A stretch of 64,000 bases of DNA. Source: Sciurus carolinensis (Eukaryota; Chordata; Mammalia; Rodentia; Sciuridae). A program made the position numbers and the translations under genes. Below are positions 44,500-56,235 of the stretch, piece by piece. The notes below the pieces were generated by a model. The model had not been told where the DNA came from. It saw nothing but the letters and a program-made list of their open reading frames with translations, and ran no database searches. Every line of letters begins with the position of its first letter. Within the stretch, counting starts at the first letter, position 1. Location of the stretch: positions 50,751,177 through 50,815,176 of the forward strand of contig NC_062214.1 of NCBI RefSeq assembly GCF_902686445.1, written 5' to 3'.

Positions 44500-45230
44500 C
44501 TTACAACAAGTGGGGTCTTTGGCATATGTGACAGAAAAGAATTTCTGCATGCACCAGCCAGAGACAGAGATTTATTTAGGAATTCAGCTCTGCCAGGCGT
44601 GGCGTTGTACAACTGTAATCCCAGTGACTCAGGAGGGTGATGCAGGATGGCAAGTTCCGACCAGCCTGAGCAATTTACCGAGACCTATCAGAAAAGAAAA
44701 TGGGCTAGGGATTGTAGCTCAGCTGTAAGCGTTCCTGGGTTAAATCCCCATTTAAAAACAAAACAAAAAGTAAAACTGATGCACATTCAAGGAAGAATGT
44801 GGGCTACCTTATATCTTGAAAGTGAGAAGCTTTGGGGGAAGCAAGAAATACATATTCAAGAGGTAATGTGGGTCATCCCCAAAGGTAAATAGTGCAACCC
44901 CTTGTTCTGGCCCGAAAATTTTTATACAGAGATGGTAGTTAGCGACCGAACTAGAGTCAAGGCGGAGTCACACAATTTCGCGCCTGTTTTTCCTGCGCTT
45001 GCGCATTGCGCTCACACCGTGTTACTTTTTGCAGCAAGGACTCGAGCCGAGGACGTGAGCCCGGTAGCTCCAGAGTTGCTTGTTTTGCATTTCAAAGGTT
45101 CATGGGTGGTTCATGGGTGGTTCCTGCATTCCGACAGTTCTGAGTGCTTCTCTTTTGAAACTCAGTATCTGTTTTCTCAAATTCCTGTCTCGACAGGAGT
45201 TACTACGGGTAGGTGGGTGAATTGGAGAGA
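44500..45230 (-). mobile_element. LTR-like element split by a SINE, candidate
   Basis: On the minus strand a CpG-bearing U3-like stretch (45060-44940, with gcgcaatgcgcaagcgcagg) is followed by a TATA-like TGTATAAAAATTT (about 44930-44918) and, past the SINE at 44591-44755, by AATAAA (44575-44570). The layout fits a retroviral LTR, but ends, family and target duplication are not resolved. A 12-bp tandem ttcatgggtggt lies at 45099-45122. Confidence 0.4.
44591..44755 (+). repeat. B1-dID SINE
   Basis: gccaggcgtggcgttgtaca to gagacctatcagaaaag, then gattgtagctcagctgtaag and ttaaatccccattt. Confidence 0.9.
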
Positions 45231-45239
45231 CTCAGCCTC

Positions 45240-46080
45240 TGCCCTCCCAGAACGTGCACTCTGGTGAGGACAAAGATTTTGAGCTTTTAAACCACTTATG
45301 GAAGGTTTAAGTATATTTATGTATTTCTGCATCTATATATGTAATATACATGGAAAAAAGCTATATGCTGAAATTAACAGAAATGATCTTTAAATCAAAG
45401 TGATTATTTCCTTTGTGCTACTCTATATTTTTAAACTTTTTGTAATGTACATATATTATACTAGAAGCTAGGTTATTCTCCTTTGTTCATTTTCTGAATT
45501 TTTAAAGATTCTTTAAAAACAGGGAACATTTTTTATTTTAACAATTTGGAAAAAATAATATGAAAACATTACGCATACATACACATATACACATGTTTAC
45601 ATATATTTTAGATATATAAAGCACAAGAGCAGAGGACTTCTTTATGATGATTAGCTGTTTGAAGTGGCAGTGGTAGAAATGTTTTTAGAGCTCCTGAGTG
45701 GCTGGTCAATGTTTCTAGGATTTCCTGTCTCAAGTTCCAGTGCAGACTTCTCTCACCAGAAAAACCTAGGACTTGCTCTACATAGCTAGGCAGCCTCATT
45801 TGCATCTGACAAAACCGGAACCTAGGAGCATCTTGTGCAAATCTGGTCCCAGGGTCCAGGCTGGAATTTCCCTTTTCCGAGACCAGCTTCAGGCTTAGTG
45901 TCCAAGGGCGACCCCTGTTGGTGCAATTTAAGTATGGTTCGGTCTTCATGAGCTTGGTCAGAATGGGAATGATTGAGGTTTTAGTTCTTGCTGGTCTCCC
46001 TAAAACCTTCAGGGTCACAGTCCACCCACATTGGTGCATCCTGCTTCCCAGCTTTCTTTGCTTTTTCACTCCCTAGGACT
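45240..46080. other. Intergenic sequence, nothing certain
   Basis: A/T-rich to 45600. A 153-codon minus-strand frame (46069-45608) has no recognisable domain, no nearby promoter signs and no poly(A) signal tied to it; probably chance. Confidence 0.4.
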
Positions 46081-47584
46081 GAAGGCTTGGCATATAGAGT
46101 CACAGTTGTGGACAACCTTTCAAACTCTAGGGGAGGCTACTATAGGAGGTGGAGGACTGGTTATGCTGGTCAGCAGGTAGAGTGTGGTGACTCTTGCTTT
46201 GCCTGGCAAGTGTGAAATCCATCCAGCCAAGTAGAAAATGCCAGACTTGGGTAGCAGTGAATACTATTCTATTACATGTGATGTGGAGAGGACTGCATCC
46301 CTGCTGAGGAAGGTGGGCTGGAGGTAAATGTAGAGAATGGAGGAAAGGCAGGGCTCTGGATGAAAGATCTTAGCACTTCTGAGTATTTCTCTTCTCTCTG
46401 GAGACTCAACTGGGGGATTCTGGCAAAACCCAGAAAGCTAACTGCTCCCTTCTTTTAACTAGCTCCTATCTCTGCATTTATAAAACCTTAGATATAGGAA
46501 AGTGTGGATAGTAAATCCAGCAGGTTAATGTGGTCAATGTTATTCTTTGAAAATTTTACCAGCACACCCAGCCCATCACTGTGCACTGAATGCAAGTGCT
46601 GAGTGAAGATCTGGCTGGAGAATCTGGTTTTAAATGTGTGGAGCCTGTTTGTAATTCATCAGCATTGCTTTTTTCCCCTGAGCATTGGTCTATGATAAAG
46701 AAAACTGGATACCAGAGGAATGTGCTGGGCACTTCTGTGCTTGGAGAAAGCATGACTAAGCACTTTCCAGGACCCATCCCTAGGCAAGAGTTTTTCTTTA
46801 TTGCTTCAGTTCTCAGATGCCTGCTGGGCTGGCCTCTCACCAGAGGGCTGCCTGGCTGCACGGATACTTTGAGCCTCAGATGTACTCTGCCAATGGGAGA
46901 GGATAGAATTGTACTTGTCACTCCAAGCAGGGCTAATCCAAGGCTGTCCATTTGGGTTAAATGCTCAGCACCTTCTCTCTTACTTCTCACAAATGTTTGT
47001 GGGTTGGGTGTCTGGGTGCTCCATAAGAAAATAAAGGAAACAGGAATCATGGAAGAGGACTCAATGGAGGCACAGGGGTAGGTTCCATTTTATTTTCCTG
47101 GAAAGGGCAGTGTGGGGAGTGAGGATTGCAATAGAAACAGCTCATTACTTCCTATGAAGTTAAGGAAGGATTGAGAATCTTGATCATTGTCTCCTATAAG
47201 GATCAAGTCCAACTGTCTAGAAAAGGCCTGGAGGTGGAATGCTGGGCTTCTCTGGTTTAGTCAAGTGACTGAAAGCTTCTGTCTCAGCCCAGAGGGCACG
47301 ATCAAAGATATCCAAAGCTTCTGTTTGGCCATAGCCTGGCCCAAAAGCCCACAGTTAGATTCCTGAAGCTAGCATGTAATGCCTAGAATGAAGGTTTTGG
47401 TGCAGTTGGTTCTCACACCATACTGGCTGAAATGGAGAAGGAAATGTGTATTCTAGGAGGCTCCAGTTAACCAGGGGAGGGGCTGAGTGGCAAACTAGAA
47501 AAGGGAAGGGACAAAGGATAGACATCAAACTCATCATTTTGAAGATTAAAACAAACAGAAAACAAACAAATAAACCTCCAAACC

Positions 47585-47660
47585 ACCCTGAGATCCAGAG
47601 AGGGGAAGTAGCTGGCCCTAGGTCACACAGCACGGTAATGGCAGAATTGAGAGGAGATTC
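47585..47660 (-). repeat. MIR fragment
   Basis: gagatccagagaggggaagt, ggtcacacagcacggtaatg and gcagaattgagagg match MIR in reverse. Confidence 0.6.
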
Positions 47661-47819
47661 CAGATTTCCTGAGGATCTGCTGTGTGGGGTCTTTCCATTA
47701 GTAGTGTTTTTTTGGGTAGGAGAATATCTCACTGGTCACCTTCTTGCTTTGACCCTTGAGAAATTTGGCCTCTCCAGTACAAGAAGTACAGAGCCCTCTG
47801 ACCCAAATGGGAAGGACTC

Positions 47820-47985
47820 TAACTTACTGAGCACCTCATAAGTGCCTGGAGCTCATAATTCCCTGATCTCATTTAAATCCTCTCACTAGTCCTGTGAGAA
47901 CCCATTTTCCTGGTATAGAAACTGAGAATCAGAGGGGTTAAGACCCTTGTTCATGGTTACATAACTGGCCAATCTGAATCCAGTT
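47820..47985 (-). repeat. MIR
   Basis: actgagcacctcataagtgc, tctcatttaaatcctctcac, gaaactgagaatcagagggg and gttacataactggcc give a nearly full-length reverse MIR. Confidence 0.78.
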
Positions 47986-48498
47986 TCAAACCAAGGTCTC
48001 CAGTTGAAAGCCCACACATTTTTCTCCCGGAGGAATTGATAGGACAAAGACCAGAATCTCTGTGTCCACTCTTTTTCTCATGAATTGGGGGCGGGGGGTT
48101 CTGAGACTGAGTACCCCGGATTCCCGACTCGCGACGATTCTGTGGCATAAGTAGGCCTTTTTCCTTTCTCCGAGCCTGTCCTTTGGGAAAACCGCGGGTG
48201 CGAGCCGGGTTCATGCCTGAGCAGGCTACCCCAGCCCTCCAGGCCGAGCGTGCTCCCGGCCCTCCACTGTGTCCTGGGCTCCAGCGCCCTCGCCCGGCAA
48301 CCGCTGTGGGTCTCGCGCACCAGGCTCTGGGGCTTGGGTCTGCGTCTCGCCGTGCGGCCGCCAGAGCCCGCCCGGTCCCGGCCAGGGCGCCGGGCCCCCG
48401 CCCCACTTATGCAAGGGGGAGGACGCCTCATCGGGGGCAGGGGGGGAGCTTCGGTGCCGCGCGGGCGCAGGGGCTGGGGTGGGGGGGAGGAGTCAGCC

Positions 48499-48522
48499 TA
48501 TAAAAGCGGCTATAAAAGCGGC
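48499..48522 (+). promoter_or_regulatory. Duplicated TATA box
   Basis: TATAAAAGCGGC occurs twice back to back (48499-48510 and 48511-48522). Either copy is a strong TATA box and would place transcription start near 48528-48545. Confidence 0.85.
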
Positions 48523-48534
48523 CGCTTGGTCTGG

Positions 48535-48800
48535 CGGTTGCGAGCGAGAGCGAGCAGATCCCGTCACCGTGCAAACCGGCGGAGCTGTGGGCGCAAAGCG
48601 GCGCGCGGGTGCAGTGGACGGGCACCGGGAGCTAGCCCAGTTGAGCGCGCTCAGTGTCTGAACCGCGACTTCACAGACTAGTGTCCACCCTACTTGCCAA
48701 CGCTCCGGGAGCTCTCGGCGCCTGGTGGTCAGTGAACAGACGTCCCGGCTGCTGCGCTCCTGGCCCGCGAGGCGTGGCAGTCTCGGCCACCGACCCGGAG
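48535..48800 (+). other. CEMIP: Probable CEMIP exon 1 (5' UTR, non-coding)
   Basis: The start is inferred from the TATA box and the end from a consensus donor, gag|gtaaga, at 48800/48801. I see no in-frame start that fits the CEMIP N-terminus, as expected if coding begins in a later exon. CEMIP is a hyaluronan-binding protein needed for hyaluronan breakdown by skin fibroblasts. Gene identity is inferred from gene order; the exon sequence itself was not recognised. Confidence 0.65.
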
Positions 48801-49599
48801 GTAAGAGGGCCGGGCGGGGGACTCCATGGCTGCACGGCCGACCCGAGCCTCGGAGGGGAGGGAAGACCCGGGTCCCGCGCCTCCGCCTGGTTTAGAGGAA
48901 ATATTAACCGTCCTCAGCTTCTGTTTGTCCATGTGCTGTGCAGTCTGCCTCTGTCTGTCCATGCGTCTGTTGATGGGCACATGCCTCTGTCTCTGTGCTC
49001 TGTGGGATAGCTCTAAGATCTTGTGTGACCCTTTACAAGCGGCAGGTGTCAGGGGGCGCTGGTGTCCCCAGAGTACATTCAGCGGGGGACAGATAACTGC
49101 TTTGGGTAGATTTTCCCCCTTCTGAATGTCAAGGCAGACTAGCGTTCGGGATTCTGTCTCGCCAAAGAGGGATTGCCTTGAGGGCCAGGTCTCGGACGGA
49201 GCCCAGCCGATAGGGAGCCAGCTCAGACTGTGCACTAGTGGGCGTGCGCCTAGCAACAGGTCTGCGCCCTGCTGCTACTGTCTTAGCACGGTCTTCGTTC
49301 TGGTTCCCCTCCGCCTCTTCCTGCCTCTCAGGACAGGGTTAGGCACCCAGAGACGAGCTGGCTTGCGGCCGGGGAGAGGCAATTGGATGTTAGATGACCG
49401 AGGGCCCCTGATGATATTTAGACTAAGATGCTAAAACTGGCAGCGCTGGAAGCTTTGCTGGTCCTTGGCAAGGGACGTCGGTCGGCTGCAAGATGGGTTG
49501 CATTAAGGTTGAGAGGAAAGACAGGAACCTGGCAGGGTCGTGGTCAGGTCTCCAGCTCGCCGCTTTGGAACCGAGGGCCAGTGACATTCTGGAATGAAC

Positions 49600-49782
49600 C
49601 CCACGGGATGCATGTGCTCATGAGAATGGAGCGCACTGCGTCCGGGTCCCTCAGCCGCAGACTCGCTCTCAGCAACCGCCGCCGTTCCCCGAGGGTCGGA
49701 CACCACGGCAGTCCCAGGCGTACAGCCAGCAGCCGGGTTTGAGGTTCTGAGTCCTGCTCCGAGCAGCCAACCCTGTCCACAG
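49600..49782 (+). other. Possible alternative 5' exon
   Basis: A CpG-rich patch ends in a strong donor, cacag|gtaagaac, at 49782/49783. No good polypyrimidine acceptor precedes it, so if real it would be an alternative first exon. Confidence 0.3.
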
Positions 49783-49849
49783 GTAAGAACTCCCTTTCAA
49801 AACTAACCTTTTGATGTGTGAGCCAGTGCCTGGCTGCAGCCCCATCCCG

Positions 49850-49990
49850 GAGACTGTGAGCCCGGGAGCGTGTCCCTCAGTCTTCGCGGTCTGGAGAGGG
49901 ATTCCAGGCGCGCCCGGGGGCGGGGAGCCGGCGGCGCTGCGTGCCCAGGCGCGGCGCCACCATGGACAGCTCCCAGCCACTTCCTCCACT
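49850..49990. promoter_or_regulatory. Second small CpG-rich patch
   Basis: Contains gcgcgcccgggggcgggg and a strong-context ATG, gccaccatgg, at 49962. The frame from it runs 68 codons to 50168 without recognisable features. Confidence 0.45.
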
Positions 49991-50824
49991 CGGGGTCTGT
50001 GGCCCTGGGTCTCCCTGGAACTCACGCGCTTTCCTGTCAGATCCAGGGTATTGGGACTCTGCAAAGAGGAGAGGGACTGACAGTCCGCAGGGACCGTTAG
50101 TGTTCTATCCCGAGGCGGCACAGACCTCTCAGGAGGTCGCTCAGTCTACTGCAGTCCGTGGTTTGTGACCAGGTCCTAGCTGAGCTTGCAACTGACTCTG
50201 TAGGACGTCTCGGTGTCGCCTTCATTGGCTCTTCCGTGACAACACGGGGACTCTTCAGAGGTGTTATGAATGTGTGACCTTTGAGGGTCTGACAAAGGCA
50301 GTGAGATAATGCCAGACTGAACTCAAACTGCTTTCTGGGTAGGACCTGGGGTCATGTGTTCTGTTTTATTAAATTATTTAATAAACATGATGTTGGGAGA
50401 ATATGAGTTTCACAGTTATGCCAGGATAGAGAAGTCAAATAGAACAAATGTACAAAAAAATGCGTTTGAGTGCATTTGCAAAGGCAACTATGCTGTTTTT
50501 GTGATCCTAATAGTTTCCTCCAAAGGGATAATGAAGCAGCTTCCAAAGGCTTGTCGGTAACCCAGTAGATGATTGTTCAAGTTGGTTACTTGGAAACAGG
50601 AAGAGAAAACCTGTGGGAGTTAATCTGTGCACCAAATTAAACATCTCTCTCCTCCAGTAAGAAATTACACTCTATGGGGCTTTTCTTTTTGTCATTACTA
50701 TCTACACAGAAGTGTGTATCTCCCTTTATTTAAAAATTTTAAGAAACTCAGAAGTTCTCTTCTGTTTGTGATGGATGAAGACCCACAGAGGGTAAAAATA
50801 ATAAGGCAAGTCTTTTTTTTTGTT

Positions 50825-50975
50825 TCGAGACAGCATCTGTGACTTTGGGAAAGTCAATTAAATTCTTTGTTGTTGTTTCCTCATCTATAAGCTGGGAATA
50901 ATACACTCTACCTTGTAGGATTGTTATGAGACTTAATTGGCACAGTTAAGCTTTTAACTTAGTGCTGGACACAGA
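50825..50975 (+). repeat. MIR
   Basis: gtgactttgggaaagtcaat, ttcctcatctataagctggg and gattgttatgagacttaatt follow MIR. Confidence 0.7.
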
Positions 50976-51656
50976 ATGCTTCTAAAATGGCATTGATTAT
51001 AGATATATTTAAAGATAATTGTGCTTTTTAAAAATCTATGTTCTGTGTCATCTCTCCTAGTAACTGATAGGGACCCTATCCTCACTTTATTTTCACATTC
51101 AAGATTTTGTTGATGGAATTGATGAAAGTGCTGACATTGTAGTGCTAAAAACATTCGTATTTAAAGATAGATGGAATTTTTTTTTTAGATAGAATTTTTT
51201 TATGTGCCAAATCAGTCAACTGTCTTTCCCACTTATACCACTTTGAAGGAAAGATAAAAGTCATTTTCAAAAGATGACCACAGTCCTTTGTTTTAGATAA
51301 TTAAGAATTCAAGATCTTATAAGGGTCTTTATTGTCTTTCTTGATACTGGAGGAGAGTTCTCCAAGACCAATTTCTGGGTTGCTCCAGGATGAGTGTGGG
51401 TTAGCTATGTTGTCAGGCCCTGGCCAAGGAGGCCAATGAGTGATTGTTGTTATGCAAGGAGCACATTCCTTTGTGTCAGAGACTTGCTTGAGTGTGAGAT
51501 CTCAATCAAGACACTTGCTCACACTTTTTTCAGTCCCACCAGCTCTGCATTTAGGTGGCATGTCTGGTAGAAATCACAAGGACATGACACACTGCAGAAA
51601 TTTGGATAATGAAGTTATAAAGTACTCAATCTTCCAGGTATATTTCTTTACCCCAA

Positions 51657-51658
<2 letters not shown>

Positions 51659-51702
<44 letters not shown>
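51659..51702. repeat. (GT)22 microsatellite
   Basis: Twenty-two perfect GT units, then degenerate TTGTGCATGTGTG. Confidence 0.98.
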
Positions 51703-51705
<3 letters not shown>

Positions 51706-53654
51706 TGCATGTGTGCCAATTTCACATTCTGGTGCCCTCATATATTTTCCTTATTTTTTTCCCCCTTAATAGAGCAAAAGAAATCTTAGTTTCCTCCATC
51801 TGAAAGGAGTGAAGCTCAAGAACAGTCTATGGATACTGGGAGTCTTTCTGAGGCTTTTATTCACTGGTGATGTGACTAGAGCAGGAGGACCTTTTCCGCT
51901 GGCTGACCTTGAAGTCCCTGCTCTCTTCTGCGGACTCCCATTCAGATTCCAGTTTGCAGCATACTCATGACTTTATGGTAAGAAAACTATGGATCGGTCT
52001 TGGCCAGGAGGACCAATGAGGGATGGGGGAAGTGGCATGAATGGAAATAAGGAGCTTTTTGTTGGTTCTGTGGCAGCCTGTCTGTTGCAGTGTCTGAGCC
52101 CCGAGAGATAGACAGATCAAATGGCAGCAGTGGCATTTAGCGAGAAAGGCCAGTGGGATGGGAAAGGTGAGTTTAGTCACTCTCATTAGCCGCCTTTGAA
52201 GCCTGCCACTTCAATGACCCTCACTAGTACCTTATGTAATACGGGCAGAGCAATATCATCTGATGGATTAAATGCATTTGTAGTTATAGCTTAAAAGAGA
52301 AACTCAAGCATGTGAGCTGAGTTCCTAAAAGGGAACAAAGTTATGGGTTGCATCCACAAGATTTCATATCTATGAAAAGTCCAGGCTACATATATTACAT
52401 TTATCTTTATTCATGGTGGCAAATACCTAGATGTTTGATCTTACTTGGGTAATGCATCAGCTGTTCCTCCCACCCCACTCCCATGGTTATGTGGAGACAG
52501 TTTATTCCCTTTCGATACTGAATGTGAAAGGATTTCATTTTTACTCTCTTGTATCCTGTTGGATCAGCAGGAGGATGACAGTGGCCATGGGTACTGGGAG
52601 AGACTTTTCAGTGCTACTTTCCTTTCTGTTGTCTTGCTAGCTGCCCCGCTGTCTGAGTCTCCATTTCCTCCTGCTTACTTTGCAAATTTTGGTAGGATGA
52701 TGGCTACCATGGTGAATTTTATTAATCTCTGTGCCTTCTTGTTCAGCCACTTCCTTCAGGGCTGTCCTAGCCTCTGTGGTAGGTTCCTTGGTCCTTTCTT
52801 TTTCCTGTCTGTTCTGATGCCAGACTTTATTCAAGCTTACTTCTTTGGATGGGAAGCTGCTTACAGAGAAATGTCATCAAACATACATTCACTGTATGCT
52901 TAGTTCCCTCACTTCCAGGAAATACACATACCCACCCAGAGGGAGAGGAGCTCCTGCTCCTTCCCATCCCTGTTATTTTTCTAGGACAGGTTCCTAGGCT
53001 CAGCTTGGCTCCTCTAGACTATTTGGCTCCAGGAATCTGAATGCATCCTTCTCTTCCCACCCCTGCAGGTGACCTGAGCCTTGGAAAGTAAAGGCAGGCC
53101 TTCCTCATAGAGGCACCTATGTAGAGCAAGTCTTTCCTCTCCAGTCCTGGATAGCTTGGCTCCTTGCATTAAGGAATTGCTGAGGCATTATCTTTGATCT
53201 TCTGTAAGGGCAGCTGTATCATGAGTTCAGACACAACTTGAGGTTAAAGTGCTTGGACCAGATAACTGTTTTTGAAAACCCTCTGTGTTTCTTTCTCTCA
53301 ATTGTCTGTTAAAGAGCTTAGCTATTAGGCATTTTCTGTTATAGGGAAGGCATGTCCAGAGACTGGTGGTTCTGGCCCGAAGAGTCTCCATTCTGTTTCT
53401 AGGCATCATGTGGGGACAGGAGGGCTTCAGGCTTCCTCAGCTAACTGCTTCACTGGTAGCCCTTTCTGGACTGGGAAGTTCCTGCTGTTGACCTGATTCT
53501 TCATGGCTGCAAGAAATGGACCCAGTCCCAGGGACTGAGGACAGTGCAGTGGCTTCCTTTTCTATGGCTCTGCCAGTTAGGAAGGATGAGATCCATCGTA
53601 GTGTTCCTTGGGGACTAGATTAAAGGCGATGCCATTGTGACTCTGTTCTCTACC

Positions 53655-53745
53655 TAGACCAACTGCCAAAGCTTGGGCAGGTTCCCTGGCTCCTCTAATC
53701 TTCTGTTTCTTTACCTGAAAAATGAAGGGGTTAAGTTAGATTGTG
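53655..53745 (+). repeat. MIR fragment
   Basis: gcttgggcaggttccctggc, cttctgtttctttacctgaa and aaatgaaggggttaagttag match the MIR core. Confidence 0.6.
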
Positions 53746-53850
53746 CTTCTTGGACTTGAATATGCAAGTGAGCCACAGAAACACTTGTTAAAGTACAGCT
53801 CTGATTTCGCAGATCTGGGGTGGAGGCTGAAGTTCTGCCTGCCTGCTGTT

Positions 53851-53873
53851 CCTTCCTTCCTTCCTTCCTTCTT
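53851..53873. repeat. (CCTT)n microsatellite
   Basis: About six CCTT units, then degenerate pyrimidine-rich sequence up to a minus-strand SINE. Confidence 0.95.
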
Positions 53874-53898
53874 CCCCTCTCTCTTCCTTCTTTCTTCA

Positions 53899-54038
53899 GT
53901 ACTGGGGATTGAAACCCAGGACCACTGAACTACACTCTCAGCAGTTTTCATTCTTTATTCTGAGACAGGGTCTTGCTAAGTTGCCCAGACTGACTTGGAA
54001 CTTGTGATCCTCCTGTCCCAGCCTTCTGAGTCACTAGG
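53899..54038 (-). repeat. B1-dID SINE, B1 head missing
   Basis: tactggggattgaaacccag, then tgagacagggtcttgctaag to ccttctgagtcactagg, where it stops. Confidence 0.88.
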
Positions 54039-55975
54039 AAAGGGTGTGCATTTTTAAAAAAAAAATATTTATTTTTATCTTTACAGATAGCATTTTGATT
54101 CATTGTAGGGTCTGCATTTTTATTCAGCTCCTAGGTAGTGCTTCTGGTCATGAGTTTCCTTCAAGTGCCGAGTGTCTACATCATTACTGACTTTCGATGA
54201 TTCTACCTCTAACTCATTTTGGTGTCATTTAAGTCAATTTCTGATGTCCAAGTTATGGAGCCAGCTGGCCCATGCCCTCCTAAGGACCTTATAATGACCC
54301 TTCAAATTCTTGAAAGTAATTATTGTCACTCCTAAGCTGCCTTATCAGCAGACTAAATATCTTGAACCTCTTTAAGTTTCCTCCTTTCCTTGTCATAATA
54401 AATTTGCAAAGCTTTCTGAATGAAGTTACTTTTAAGTGCAAGACTATTGTGCAAATTGCAATTTATCTTTGCCTAGCAGAGGCATTTGAATGTAATTTTG
54501 GTAGTATTAAGAGATCACTTGGGGAATTTCATCTAACTCTGGTCCCAGACACTGAGAATGCATGTTTACATTTAAACAACTTTTCTTGAGTCAAAAAAGA
54601 CCACAACTTTTTTTTTTTTTTAAACCTGAAAATGAGATTTAAAGCCTGGTTTTCTTCTTCAGCTTCTTTCCCTTCAGCATTCTTGGGTGGATGAACTGGC
54701 TATTGCAAACGCATTCTGGAAGCCCAAGATGCATGTGTGCAATTGCTTTGTTATCTACCACCATATGTAGAAACCATAAATAAATAAAGTACAAATTTTT
54801 GATCATCTTCTTTGTGGCAGGCCTTGAATTAGCCACTGGGGAGGCAGAGTTGAATTCATGGTCCTCAGTCTCAGGGAGCTAACAGTCTAGTGGGGGGATA
54901 GAATGGAAGTCAGGAGTTGCTCTGCAGTGTGATGGGGACCAGGGCAGGTGGGTCACTGGGGTAGAGTTCAGATTACCTGCTGGGAGAAGAAGGAAGTTAA
55001 ATCAGAGGAAGCTTCACTGAGAAGGGGGAAGAGGTGAATCTGGGAGGATCAACAGAAGTTCTCAGCAGTTTTTTGCTTAGGCAAAGGTGGAATTTGGAAA
55101 ATGGAGTTTGAAGGCATTCCACAGAGTGGAGGACACAGGGAAAGATCCAGAATCTCAAACAGGCCTAGCCACCTCATCCCCCACAACTTCTCAGGTACAC
55201 GAAGTTCCTTACCTGCCTCAGGTGCCTAAGCTCCCTTCCCTGTACAGTCCTCAGGCTACATGTTATGAACAGTGAGTACTTCTGAGCAGCCATAGGTCTC
55301 TGGGGCTTTTAGTCTCCTAGACCATTGGTTTAAAATGACTTTAACCATAAAATGCTTTATTCCAACAAAATCTGATTAAATCCAGTTTACAAACCAAATG
55401 AAAAGTGGCTATGTTTGGGGGTGGGACTGGATTTTTGTCTTGCAGCCCCAAGGGGTTCCATGGAGCTCTGTGGGCACCTAGGTAAGCAGTTGGAAAACCT
55501 TTGTTGTGGACATTTTGTTTTGCTTTGGCATTCAAATTAATAGTGTTATCTTAGTTTTATTATAGTCTGTCTTACTATGTCTTTTCAATATTCCAATGTC
55601 TTGTGGGGTTTTTGTTTCAAAAATTTTCAAAGAAATGAAAGCAGAGTTACCTTGTGTGTGATAATGTAATAAATACAGGGTACAAGGACTACCAGTGAGA
55701 AAGGATAAATGACAGGTAGTAGTCCAGAAAACTCAAGTTATAATTGAACATGGGCAGATAGAGCTATGTCTTATAAAAATAGGTTTTTCAACCTTGTCAA
55801 TCAACTTTAAACCTCCCAAGACTTTTCATATTCTATAAAAACTGGCAAGGGAAAAATTATTTCTGGGATATAAGTCAACAAATTCTGATCAGGATTTTGC
55901 ATCCCTTTTCATCAATGTAAAGTAGCCAATTTGAATGCAAAATTGTTTTGAAAGTGGCGTTTGAAAAGCCAGATA

Positions 55976-56040
55976 GGTCCGGGGGTGTGGTTTAGTAGTA
56001 CTAGCATGCATGAGGCCCTGGATTCTACCCCACAAAAATT
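55976..56040 (+). repeat. ID SINE, diverged
   Basis: ggtccgggggtgtggtttag, ctagcatgcatgaggccctg and ttctaccccacaaaaatt. Box B has changed. Confidence 0.8.
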
Positions 56041-56131
56041 AAAAAAAGGTAGGAAGAGCTCTAGGTGACCCTGAGTGCCTGAATGAGCAGGATGCTCCAA
56101 TTCATAGGGGTGCCTTCTTTGTGCCTCCTAT

Positions 56132-56202
56132 AGGCTGGCGGTGTGGTTCAGTGACAAAGTGCTCATATAGCATTGGGGAGGTTCTGGCTTTGATCCCCAG
56201 CA

Positions 56203-56204
<2 letters not shown>
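56132..56204 (+). repeat. ID SINE
   Basis: aggctggcggtgtggttcag and tttgatccccagcacc, with a CA microsatellite (56204-56233) as tail. Confidence 0.88.

Positions 56205-56235
<31 letters not shown>

Larger units (their letters stand above)
28796..48109. other. Intergenic region between ABHD17C and the CEMIP-type promoter
   Basis: About 19.3 kb of mobile-element-rich DNA, close to the spacing of the human gene pair as I recall it. Stretches with nothing recognised are 30850-31735, 32150-33095, 37510-38045, 38975-40125, 40350-40995, 41080-41865 and 46080-47580. No tRNA, rRNA or small RNA gene was recognised; all tRNA-like sequences here are ID units. Confidence 0.7.
48110..48860. promoter_or_regulatory. 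CEMIP: CpG island, CEMIP-type promoter
   Basis: CpG dinucleotides jump in density from about 48110 and fall off after 48860. The island covers the duplicated TATA box and the inferred first exon. It also holds a cccgccccac GC box near 48398 and a ttatgcaa C/EBP-like site near 48407. Assignment to CEMIP rests on position and strand downstream of ABHD17C. Confidence 0.8.

Noticed and set aside
45608..46069. A 153-codon minus-strand frame as a novel gene
   Set aside because: No start-site context, splice signal, poly(A) signal or recognisable domain supports it.
48183..48681. Several overlapping frames of 106-143 codons in the CpG island
   Set aside because: GC-rich DNA has few stops; the frames cover promoter, TATA box and 5' UTR, disagree with each other and show no family features.
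48729..49256. A 175-codon minus-strand frame
   Set aside because: It crosses the inferred exon 1 donor on the other strand, has no domain features and sits in a stop-poor GC-rich region.
49962..50168. CEMIP start codon
   Set aside because: The 68 residues do not resemble the CEMIP N-terminus, which has a signal peptide region followed by a conserved ectodomain.
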